A DNA stretch of 23,441 bases from NCBI GenBank assembly GCA_022457065.1, contig JAJGBQ010000015.1, forward strand, positions 1 to 23,441. The letters run 5' to 3'. Positions within the stretch are counted from its first letter, which is position 1, and each line of letters begins with the position of its first letter. Positions 9,176 to 17,092 of this stretch are shown here, piece after piece. A program made the translations under genes and the position numbers. Origin of the DNA: Curvularia sp. ZM96 (lineage: Eukaryota; Ascomycota; Dothideomycetes; Pleosporales; Pleosporaceae). The notes under the pieces are model-generated. The model had not been told where the DNA came from. It ran no database searches and saw only the letters and a program-made list of their open reading frames with translations.

Positions 9176-9249
9176 TGGTGGAGCCTGTCGGGATCGAACC
9201 GACGACCCCCTGCTTGCAGGGTGCTCTCCCAGCTGAGCTAAGAGGCCCC
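9176..9249 (-). tRNA. tRNA-Ala (TGC), operon 1, anticodon arm damaged
   Basis: The acceptor, D arm (TAGCTCAGCTGGGAGAGCA), T arm (GTCGTCGGTTCGATCCCGAC) and encoded CCA match tRNA-Ala. The anticodon arm should read CCTGC-TTTGCAA-GCAGG, as in the other copy, but here reads CCCTGCAAGCAGGG: several bases covering the loop are missing and a normal seven-base loop cannot form. Two extra bases sit in the acceptor 5' strand (9242-9243). I take these as sequencing errors because the gene is otherwise identical to copy 2. Confidence 0.9.
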
Positions 9250-9291
9250 AAAAGGGACTCTCACATCGGCCTGGCCGACATGATTCTCTGA

Positions 9292-9322
9292 ATGCAGGTA
9301 CTTTGTGAAGACGCCCGACAGG
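9292..9322 (-). other. 3' half of the 16S processing stem, operon 1
   Basis: ATGCAGGTACTTTGTGAAG with the following GACGCCCGACAGG is an imperfect inverted match to the leader segment at 10984-11015 on the far side of 16S. In precursor RNA the blocks CAGGTA, CTTGTGAAG and CGCC pair in order, making the long stem cut by RNase III to release 16S. Confidence 0.65.
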
Positions 9323-9340
9323 ACGATGCTGTCTTTGCTC

Positions 9341-9341
<1 letters not shown>

Positions 9342-9398
<57 letters not shown>

Positions 9399-9462
9399 AG
9401 TCATCGGCCACACCGTGGCAAGCGCCCTCCGAAGGTTAAGCTACCTGCTTCTGGTGCAACAA

Positions 9463-9517
<55 letters not shown>

Positions 9518-9765
9518 CAATGCTGATCGCGATTACTAGCGATTCCGACTTCGCCAGGGTCGAGTTGCAGACTCCAATCCGGACTGAGATAGGGTTTCTG
9601 GATTGGCTTACGTCTCGCTTGCAGCCCTCTGTCCCTACCATTGTAGTACGTGTGTAGCCCTGGCCGTAAGGGCCATGATGACTTGACGTCATCCCCACCT
9701 TCCCCTCCGGTTTGTCACCGGCGGTCTCCTTAGAGTTCCCACCATTACGTGCTGGCAACTAAGGA

Positions 9766-9815
<50 letters not shown>

Positions 9816-9889
9816 GACAGCCATGCAGCACCTGTGTTCGAGTTCCGAAGCGCAATCCATCTCTGGAAAGTTCTCGACATGTCAAGGCC

Positions 9890-9920
<31 letters not shown>

Positions 9921-9928
9921 ACCACATA

Positions 9929-9971
<43 letters not shown>

Positions 9972-10065
9972 GTCTTGCGACCGTACTCCCCAGGCGGCGA
10001 ACTTAACGCGTTGGCTTCGATGCGTGCCAAGAATTGCACCCAACATCCAGTTCGCATCGTTCCAG

Positions 10066-10113
<48 letters not shown>

Positions 10114-10485
10114 TGCCTCAGTGTCAGTGTTGGTCCAGTTAGCTGCCTTCGCCATGGATGTTCTCTGATCTCTACGCATTTCACTGCTACACAGGAATTC
10201 CGCTACCCTCTACCACACTCTAGTCGTCCAGTATCCACTGCAGTTCCCAGGTTGAGCCGGGGGCTTTCACAACGGACTTAAACGACCACCTACGCACGCT
10301 TTACGCCCAGTAATTCCGAGTAACGCTTGCACCCTTCGTATTACCGCGGCTGCTGGCACGGTTAGCGGTGCTTATTCTTTGGGTACCGTCATCCCAACCG
10401 GGTATTAGCTGGATTTCTTTTCCAACAAAAGGGCTTTACAACCCGAAGGCCTTCTTCACCACGCGGTATGGCTGGATCAGGCTTG

Positions 10486-10520
<35 letters not shown>

Positions 10521-10526
10521 ATGGGA

Positions 10527-10581
<55 letters not shown>

Positions 10582-10860
10582 GATCGTCGCCTTGGTGGGC
10601 CTTTACCCCGCCAACTAGCTAATCCGACATCGGCTCATTCAATCGCGCAAGGCCCGAAGGTCCCCTGCTTTCACCCGTAGGTCGTATGCGTATTAGCGTA
10701 AGTTTCCTACGTTATCCCCGACGAGAGTAGATTCCGATGTATTCCTCACCCGTCCGCCACTCGCCACCCAGAGAGCAAGCTCTCCTGTGCTGCCGTTCGA
10801 CTTGCATGTGTTAGGCCTACACCGCCAGCGTTCCACTCTGAGCCAGGATCAAACTCTTCA
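9342..10860 (-). rRNA. rrs: 16S ribosomal RNA, operon 1
   Basis: The minus strand runs from TGAAGAGTTTGATCCTGGCTC (10860) to GGATCACCTCCTTT (9342), with the anti-Shine-Dalgarno CCTCC intact. The V1 text (GCACAGGAGAGCTTGCTCTC, near 10775-10800) and overall sequence match Stenotrophomonas 16S as I know it. Length is 1519 bases against about 1545 expected. Errors fall in universal sites: the 338-region reads CTCCCATGGGAGG-like instead of CTCCTACGGGAGG (about 10515-10527), the 3' side of the 530 loop has lost bases (about 10355-10370), and four bases are missing near 9810. Confidence 0.97.
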
Positions 10861-11090
10861 CTTAAAACGACATGATCCGAAGATCAAAAATTTAAAGCTG
10901 CAGATGATTGATTCTGGCAACGTATCTTGCTTTAAAACAATTAGTTGCTTGATCAAACGTCTGCAAGATGGACAATCACCCTTCCTGCAGGCGCCTTCAC
11001 AAGATACCTGCGCATACTTTCAAAGATCCTGGGAAGTGGCCTCAGCGCCGCTCCCGTGTGCTGCGAAGTTTCCTTCGTAGCAGCGAGCCG
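10861..11090 (-). promoter_or_regulatory. 16S leader of rRNA operon 1
   Basis: This transcribed leader lies between the proximal promoter and 16S. It carries the 5' half of the 16S processing stem at 10984-11015 and, nearer 16S, an A/T-rich stretch with TTGTTTTAAAGCAAG (about 10928-10943) that may be a degenerate boxA. It is nearly identical to the leader of operon 2 apart from indels. There is no gene; the short open frames are chance. Confidence 0.6.
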
Positions 11091-11118
11091 CTATTAGCCG
11101 GCTTTTCTGCTTCGTCAA
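11091..11118 (-). promoter_or_regulatory. Proximal promoter of rRNA operon 1
   Basis: On the minus strand: -35 TTGACG (11113-11118), 16-base spacer, -10 TAATAG (11091-11096), then a GC-rich discriminator CGGCTCGC. The matching promoter of operon 2 has TTGACG-16-TATGAT. GC-rich discriminators are typical of rRNA promoters under ppGpp/DksA (stringent) control. Confidence 0.65.
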
Positions 11119-11210
11119 CACCTTTTTCAAGGCCGTCTCACCGGGTGGACGTTGTTGCCGATGCTGCTTCGTCGTTGGACCCGAGGGTCTTTCGTCGTTG
11201 CGAGCCGCCT

Positions 11211-11237
11211 ATTATGGCAGCCTTTCAGCTTTGTCAA
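11211..11237 (-). promoter_or_regulatory. Distal promoter of rRNA operon 1
   Basis: On the minus strand: perfect -35 TTGACA (11232-11237) and -10 CATAAT (11211-11216), followed by AGGCGGCTCGCAACGA. The spacer is 15 as written, but 18 in the homologous site of operon 2, so bases may be missing or the -10 register may differ. The promoter starts about 80 bases after the terminator of the upstream operon. Confidence 0.6.
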
Positions 11238-11314
11238 CAACTTGTTTGAGGAACTTGAAGCTCTTCGTGAAGTTGTTGCCTGCAAGTCCAGGTCGAAACC
11301 GCGTGCCTGCAAAA

Positions 11315-11345
11315 GGAAAACCCCGCTGCGCATGCGGCGAGGTTC
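11315..11345 (-). terminator. Rho-independent terminator of rRNA operon 2
   Basis: The minus strand reads GAACCTCGCCGCATGCGCAG then CGGGGTTTTCC. CCTCGC pairs with GCGGGG (one U-G pair) and the inner CGCATGCG can close further; a short T-run follows. It is homologous in position to the terminator at 5744-5774, but the loop and lower stem differ in sequence, which helps show the two operons are distinct. Confidence 0.82.
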
Positions 11346-11357
11346 TCGGGTGTAAAC

Positions 11358-11469
11358 CCTGGCGATGACCTACTCTCGCATGGCTTGAGCCACACTACCA
11401 TCGCGCAGCTGCGTTTCACTTCCGAGTTCGGGATGGGATCGGGTGGTTCACAGCGCTAATTTCACCAGG
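11358..11469 (-). rRNA. rrf: 5S ribosomal RNA, operon 2
   Basis: Same molecule as at 5782-5896: minus-strand ends CCTGGTGAAATTAGCGCTGT and TCATCGCCAGG, with CCCGATCCCATCCCGAACTC intact here. It is 112 bases as written, with small deletions (for example after ACTACCATCG). Last gene of operon 2. Confidence 0.93.
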
Positions 11470-11599
11470 GAGGCGGTTGGAGCGTCGCCATCCGATACAG
11501 CTGGATAAGGCGCCTGCCTCTCGTAGTTCTTGTGACGTAGCGTGCACCTGGATGCTCTTACGACGTTGTCGTAAAGCCAAGAGCAACTTGAGGTTATAT
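11470..11599 (-). other. 23S-5S spacer with 3' half of the 23S processing stem, operon 2
   Basis: CTTGTGACGTAGCG at 11529-11542 is the exact reverse complement of CGCTACGTCACAAG at 14586-14599 beyond 23S. This is the same arrangement as in operon 1, and no gene is seen. Confidence 0.7.
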
Positions 11600-11731
11600 G
11601 GTCAAGCCTCTCGGATCATTAGTATCAGTTAGCTCAATACATTGCTGTACTTACACACCTGACCTATCAACCACGTAGTCTACATGGTTCCTTCAGGGGC
11701 TTGTGCCCCGGAGATCTCATCTTGAGGGCGC

Positions 11732-11762
<31 letters not shown>

Positions 11763-11900
11763 GCTTCCGAACATAGCTGCCCGGCAATGCCACTGGCGTG
11801 ACAACCGGAACACCAGAGGTTCGTCCACTCCGGTCCTCTCGTACCTAGGAGCAGCCCTCTCAAATCTCCAACGCCCATGGCGATAGGGACCGAACTGTCT

Positions 11901-11932
<32 letters not shown>

Positions 11933-11966
11933 AAATGGCGAACAGCCATGCCCTTGGGACCGACTA

Positions 11967-11998
<32 letters not shown>

Positions 11999-12036
11999 GT
12001 GCCAAACACCGCCGTCGATATGAACTCTTGGGCGGT

Positions 12037-12115
<79 letters not shown>

Positions 12116-12514
12116 TAGTTTCCTACCTGCTTGATCCGTCGATCTTGCAGTCAAGCACGCTTATGCCTTTGCACACAGTGCGCGATGTCCAACCGCTGGG
12201 CGTACCTTCGAGCTCTCAAATTTTCTCTTTTAGGACCTGCCGCTGATCAAACTACCCACCATACGGTCCCCGACCCAGATAATGGGCCCAGGTTAAGACG
12301 TCAAGCACGACAGGGTGGTATTCAGGATGGCTCCGCCACAGCTAGCGCCATGGTTTCATAGCCTCCACCTATCCTACACAGACGAACTCAACGTTCAGTG
12401 TAAAGCTATAGTAAAGGTTCACGGGGTCTTTCCGTCTTGCCACGGGAACGCTGCATCTTCACCGCAGCGATTTCAATTTCACTGAGTCTCCGGGTGGAGA
12501 CAGCGCCGCTGTCG

Positions 12515-12566
<52 letters not shown>

Positions 12567-13373
12567 GGGACCGTTATAGTTACGGCCGCCGTTTACTGGG
12601 GCTTCTGATCAAGAGCTTCGCCTTGCGGCTGACCCCATCAATTAACCTTCCAGCACCGGGCAGGCGTCACACCCTATACGTCCACTTTCGTGTTTGCAGA
12701 GTGCTGTGTTTTGATAAACAGTCGCAGCGGCCTGGTTACTGCGACCCTCTTCAGCTATAGCTCGCACGAGCCACCAAAAAGGGTGCACCTTCTCCCGAAG
12801 TTACGGTGCCATGTTGCCTAGTTCCTTCACCCGAGTTCTCTCAAGCGCCTGAGAATTCTCATCCTACCCACCTGTGTCGGTTTACGGTACGGTCTGCGTA
12901 GCTGAAGCTTGGGAGCTTTTCCTGGAAGCGTGGTATCGGTGACTTCGCCATAAAGCTCGTCTCGGTGCTCGGTCTTAGAGGATCCCGGATTTGCCAAAGA
13001 TCCAAACCTACCGCCTTTCCCCAGGACAACCAACGCCTGGTACACCTAACCTTCTCCGTCCCTCCATCGCACTTACGCGAGGTGCAGGAATAAACCTGCT
13101 TCCCATCGACTACGACTTTCGTCCTCGCCTTAGGGAGCCGACTCACCCTGCGCCGATTAACGTTGCGCAAGGAAACCTTGGGCTTTCGGCGTGCGGTTTT
13201 CACCCGCATTATCGTTACTCATGTCAGCATTCGCACTTCCGATACCTCCAGCAGACTTCTCAATCCACCTTCAACGGCTTACGGAACGCCTCCTCACCGC
13301 GCATAACAAAGTTATGCACCCCAAGCTTCGGTTCTGTGCTTAGCCCCGTTAAATCTTCCCCGCAGACCGACTC

Positions 13374-13415
<42 letters not shown>

Positions 13416-14450
13416 ATGCCAACCTCCTGGCTGTCTGTGCCTTTCCACATGGTTTTCCACTTAGCACAAAATTTGGACCTTAGCTGTGGGTCTGGAGTTG
13501 TTTCCCTTTTCACGACGGACGTTAGCACCCGCCGTGTCTCTCCCATACAGTCCGTCTCGGTATTCGGGTTTGCAATGGTTTGGTAAGTCGCGATGACCCC
13601 TAGCCATAACAGTGCTCTACCCCGAGAGGATACATATGAGGCGCTACCTAAATAGCTTTCGAGGAGAACCAGCTATCTCCGGGTTCGATTAGCTTTTCAC
13701 TCCTAATCACACCTCATCCCCTACCTTTGCAACGGGAGTGGGTTCAGGGCCTCCAGTGCGTGTTACCGCACCTTCACCCTGGGCATGACTAGATCACCCG
13801 GTTTCGGGTCTACTGCCCGCGACTATGCGCCCTTATCAGACTCGGTTTCCCTTCGCCTCCCTGCAGTTAAGCTTGCCACGAACAGTAAGTCGCTGACCCA
13901 TTATACAAAAGGTACGCAGTCACTCCTTGCGGAGCTCCTACTGCTTGTACGCACACGGTTTCGGGTTCTATTTCACTCCCTCTCCGGGGTTCTTTTCGCC
14001 TTTCCCTCACGTACTGGTTCACTATCGGTCGGTCAGTAGTATTTAGCCTGGAGGATGGTCCCCCCATGTTCAGAACAGGGTTTCACGTGCCCCGCCCTAC
14101 TCGTCTTCACTGAAATGGCCCTTTCAGATACAGGGCTATCACCTTCTATGGCCGCTCTTTCCAGGCGTTTTCCTAGAACCAAATCAGCTTAAGGGCTAGT
14201 CCGCGTTCGCTCGTCGCTACTTACGGAATCTCGGTTGATTTCTTTCCTCTGGTTACTTAGATATTTCAGTTCACCAGGTTCGCTTCCAGCAGCTATGTAT
14301 TCACTGCAGGATACCCGCAAGCGGGTGGGTTTCCCATTCGGACATTACCGGATCAAAGCTTGCCAGCTCCCCGATACTTTTCGCAGGCTGCCACGTCCTT
14401 CATCGCCTCTGACCGCCAAGGCATCCACCGTGTGCGCTTATTCGCTGACC
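11600..14450 (-). rRNA. rrl: 23S ribosomal RNA, operon 2
   Basis: The complementary ends GGTCAGCG (5', 14450; one T missing) and GCTTGACC (3', 11600) define the gene, about 2851 bases. It is near-identical to the copy at 6023-8849 apart from many single-base indels. One segment stands out: about 12190-12250 (helix and P-loop region of domain V) is scrambled, so that the invariant GACTGGGGCGGT reads GATCAGCGGCAGGT. Elsewhere the core is recognisable. I take the segment as bad sequence, but it should be resolved because a ribosome with it would not work. Confidence 0.97.
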
Positions 14451-14669
14451 ATGTAACCGCAAGTTGCCTTGGGTTACATATGACCTGGGTACAAAGCCCG
14501 GATACGAATATAACGACTCAATCAATAAAGAGACTTATGTCTCTCGCCTTAACCCTCACACGTCTGATAGAACATCTCAAACGCTCGCTACGTCACAAGT
14601 TTTAAAAGAACACGTACCAGCCACAGTGCTGATGCGTATAAAGATCGATTGTATGCGTCATTCAGAGAA
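14451..14669 (-). promoter_or_regulatory. tRNA-Ile to 23S spacer: boxA-like site, processing stem and hairpin, operon 2
   Basis: Holds GTGTTCTTTTAAAAC (about 14599-14613, boxA-like), CTTGTGACGTAGCG (14586-14599, 5' half of the 23S stem) and the AGAGAC-ATAA-GTCTCT hairpin (14529-14544). All are conserved with operon 1. Confidence 0.65.
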
Positions 14670-14744
14670 TGGTGGGTCTGGGTAGACTCGAACTACCGAC
14701 CTCACCCTTATCGGGTACGCTCTAACCACCTGAGCTACAGACCC
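14670..14744 (-). tRNA. tRNA-Ile (GAT), operon 2
   Basis: The minus strand opens GGGTCTGTAGCTCAGGTGGT, has GAT in the anticodon loop, an intact T arm and encoded CCA. It is 75 bases as written; the anticodon 5' stem (GTACCCGATAAGGGT) has lost two bases and has a changed one relative to the canonical GCACCCCTGATAAGGGT. Confidence 0.95.
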
Positions 14745-14773
14745 GGAAATACTTTCCGGAACATGCTCGAACA

Positions 14774-14848
14774 TGGTGGAGCCTGTCGGGATCGAACTGA
14801 CGACCCCTGCTTGCAAAGCAGGTGCTCTCCCAGCTGAGCTAAGGCCCC
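14774..14848 (-). tRNA. tRNA-Ala (TGC), operon 2
   Basis: The minus strand opens GGGGCCTTAGCTCAGCTGGG, has an intact anticodon arm CCTGC-TTTGCAA-GCAGG (anticodon TGC) and encoded CCA. There is one change in the T stem (GTCAGTTCG against GTCGGTTCG in copy 1) and one missing base before it. This copy shows what the damaged tRNA-Ala of operon 1 should contain. Confidence 0.96.
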
Positions 14849-14887
14849 AAAGGGACTCTCATCGGCCTGGCCGACATGATTCTCTGA

Positions 14888-14918
14888 ATGCAGGTACTTT
14901 GTGAAGACGCCCGACAGG
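14888..14918 (-). other. 3' half of the 16S processing stem, operon 2
   Basis: Identical to 9292-9322 and an imperfect inverted match to the leader segment at 16584-16615, forming the 16S RNase III stem. Confidence 0.65.
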
Positions 14919-14936
14919 ACGATGCTGTCTTTGCTC

Positions 14937-14993
<57 letters not shown>

Positions 14994-15057
14994 AGTCATC
15001 GGCCACACCGTGGCAAGCGCCCTCCGAAGGTTAAGCTACCTGCTTCTGGTGCAACAA

Positions 15058-15112
<55 letters not shown>

Positions 15113-15272
15113 CAATGCTGATCTGCGATTACCAGGATTCCGACTTCATGGAGTCGGTTGCAGACTCAATCCGGACTGAGATAGGGTTTCTGGGATTGGC
15201 TTACCGTCGCCGGCTTGCAGCCCTCTGTCCCTACCATTGTGGTACGTGTGTAGCCCTGGCCGTAAGGCCATG

Positions 15273-15306
<34 letters not shown>

Positions 15307-15358
15307 TCACCGGCGAGTCTCATGAGTTCCCACCATTACGTGCTGGCAACTAAGGACA

Positions 15359-15431
<73 letters not shown>

Positions 15432-15486
15432 TCGAGTTCCCGAAGGCACCAATCCATCTCTGGAAAGTTCTCGACATGTCAAGGCC

Positions 15487-15517
<31 letters not shown>

Positions 15518-15661
15518 ACCACATGCTCCACACCGCTTGTGCGGCCCCCGTCAATTCGGCAGGTTTCAGTCTTGCGACCGTACTCCCAGGCGGCGAACTT
15601 AACGCGTTAGCTTCGATACTGCGTGCCAAATTGCACCCAACATCCAGTTCGCATCGTTTGA

Positions 15662-15699
<38 letters not shown>

Positions 15700-16082
15700 A
15701 CGCTTTCGTGCCTCGGTGTCAGTGTTGGTCCGGGTAGCTGCCTTCGCCATGGATGTTCCTCCTGATCTCGCATTCATATACACACCAGGAATTCCGCTAC
15801 CCTCTACCACACTCTAGTCGCCCAGTATCCACTGCAGTTCCCAGGTTGAGCCCAGGGCTTTCACACGGACTTAAACGACCACTACGCACGCTTTACGCCC
15901 AGTAATTCCGAGTAACGCTTGCACCCCTGTTACCGCGGCTGCTGGCACGAAGTTAGCCGGTGCTTATTCTTTGGGTACCGTCATCCCAACCGGGTATTAG
16001 CCAGCTGGATTTCTTTCCCAACAAAAGGGCTTTACAACCCGAAGGCCTTCTTCACCCACGCGGTATGGCTGGATCAGGCTTG

Positions 16083-16129
<47 letters not shown>

Positions 16130-16143
16130 ACCGTGTCTCAGTT

Positions 16144-16177
<34 letters not shown>

Positions 16178-16416
16178 GATCGTCGCCTTGTTGGGCCTTT
16201 ACCCACGCCAACTAGCTAATCCGACATCGGCTCATTCAATCGCGCAAGGCCCGAAGGTCCCTGCTCACCCGCATAGGTCGTATGCGGTATTAGCGTAAGT
16301 TTCCTACGTTATCCCCACGACAGAGTAGATTCCGATGTATTCCTCACCCGTCCGCCACTCGCCACCCGAGAGCAAGCTCTCCTGTGCTGCCGTTCGACTT
16401 GCATGTGTTAGGCCTA

Positions 16417-16451
<35 letters not shown>

Positions 16452-16454
16452 TCA
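14937..16454 (-). rRNA. rrs: 16S ribosomal RNA, operon 2
   Basis: The minus strand runs from TGAAGAGTTTGATCCTGGCTC (16454) to GGATCACCTCCTTT (14937). The 338-region is correct here (CTCCTACGGGAGG, about 16109-16121). Errors fall at different places from copy 1: the 530 loop has lost bases (about 15928-15930), the 910-region reads GCCGAATTGACGG instead of AAAGGAATTGACGG (about 15549-15560), and about 15770-15785 is garbled. Where one copy is wrong the other is usually right, so the two largely complement each other. Confidence 0.97.
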
Positions 16455-16687
16455 CTTAAAACGACATGATCCGAAGATCAAAATTTAAAGCTGCACCAGA
16501 TGATTGATTCTGGCAACGTATCGCTTGCTTTAAAACAATTAATAGTTGCTGATCAAACGTCTGCAAGATGGACAATCATCCTTCCTGCAGGCGCCTTCAC
16601 AAGATACCTGCGCATACTTTCAAGATCGGGAAGTGGCCTCAGCGCCGTTCCCGTATGCTGCGAAGTTTCCTTCGTAGCGAGCCGCCC
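16455..16687 (-). promoter_or_regulatory. 16S leader of rRNA operon 2
   Basis: Homologous to 10861-11090. It carries the 5' half of the 16S processing stem at 16584-16615 and the same TTGTTTTAAAGCAAG A/T-rich element near 16525-16540, a weak boxA candidate. No gene is present. Confidence 0.6.
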
Positions 16688-16715
16688 ATCATAATCGGCT
16701 TTTCCGTTTCGTCAA
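16688..16715 (-). promoter_or_regulatory. Proximal promoter (P3) of rRNA operon 2
   Basis: On the minus strand: -35 TTGACG (16710-16715), 16-base spacer, -10 TATGAT (16688-16693), discriminator GGGCGGCTCGC. Equivalent to the promoter at 11091-11118. Confidence 0.72.
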
Positions 16716-16808
16716 CACCTTTTTTCAAGGCCGTCTCACCGGGTGGACGTTGTTGCCGATGCTGCTTCGTCGTTGGACCCGATGGTCTTTCGTCGTTGCG
16801 AGCCGCCT

Positions 16809-16838
16809 ATTATGCCGGACTTTTTCGAGGTCCGTCAA
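16809..16838 (-). promoter_or_regulatory. Middle promoter (P2) of rRNA operon 2
   Basis: On the minus strand: -35 TTGACG (16833-16838), 18-base spacer, -10 CATAAT (16809-16814), followed by AGGCGGCTCGCAACGA. Equivalent to 11211-11237. Confidence 0.65.
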
Positions 16839-16924
16839 CACCTTCGTTCGATCATCTCGTTCGTCGGTGGTGGCGTTGCTGTTTGCGTGCCGTTTCCGAA
16901 GCGGTGCGCTGCAGCAAGGGCGGA

Positions 16925-16952
16925 ATTCTAGAGATCCTGCAGATTTCGTCAA
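16925..16952 (-). promoter_or_regulatory. Distal promoter (P1) of rRNA operon 2
   Basis: On the minus strand: -35 TTGACG (16947-16952), 16-base spacer, -10 TAGAAT (16925-16930), both near consensus. It is upstream of the region shared with operon 1, and I see no equivalent there. The upstream 140 bases to the benE start could hold UP-element or Fis sites, but no A/T tracts are obvious. Confidence 0.6.
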
Positions 16953-17079
16953 GCGCTTTTTGCATGGTGATGACAGAAGCACCGCGACATCAGGTATGGC
17001 GTACGCTCGAAGATCGCTGCGGCGTTGCCCGCGCGTTGCGCGGTCAACGCCGCAACCATATCAATGCATGGATGCACAC

Positions 17080-17088
17080 AGGAGGGAC
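17080..17088 (+). promoter_or_regulatory. Strong ribosome binding site of benE
   Basis: CAGGAGGGA sits six to eight bases before the ATG at 17093 and decides the start over the open frame that runs back into the rRNA promoter region. Confidence 0.8.
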
Positions 17089-17092
17089 GGCA

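Noticed and set aside
5782..16454. The 5.6-kb direct repeat considered as a transposon or insertion sequence
   Set aside because: The repeat is an rRNA operon with its own promoters and terminator; there is no transposase and no terminal inverted repeat.
16922..16943. GAATTC, TCTAGA and CTGCAG close together, resembling a cloning-vector polylinker
   Set aside because: They lie within a plausible rRNA promoter (-10 TAGAAT overlaps them), the flanks are ordinary Stenotrophomonas-like sequence, and no vector backbone is present.
16568..17092. Long amino-terminal extension of the benE frame reaching back to 16568
   Set aside because: It runs through the rRNA leader and promoters; the ATG at 17093 has a strong Shine-Dalgarno and matches the family start.
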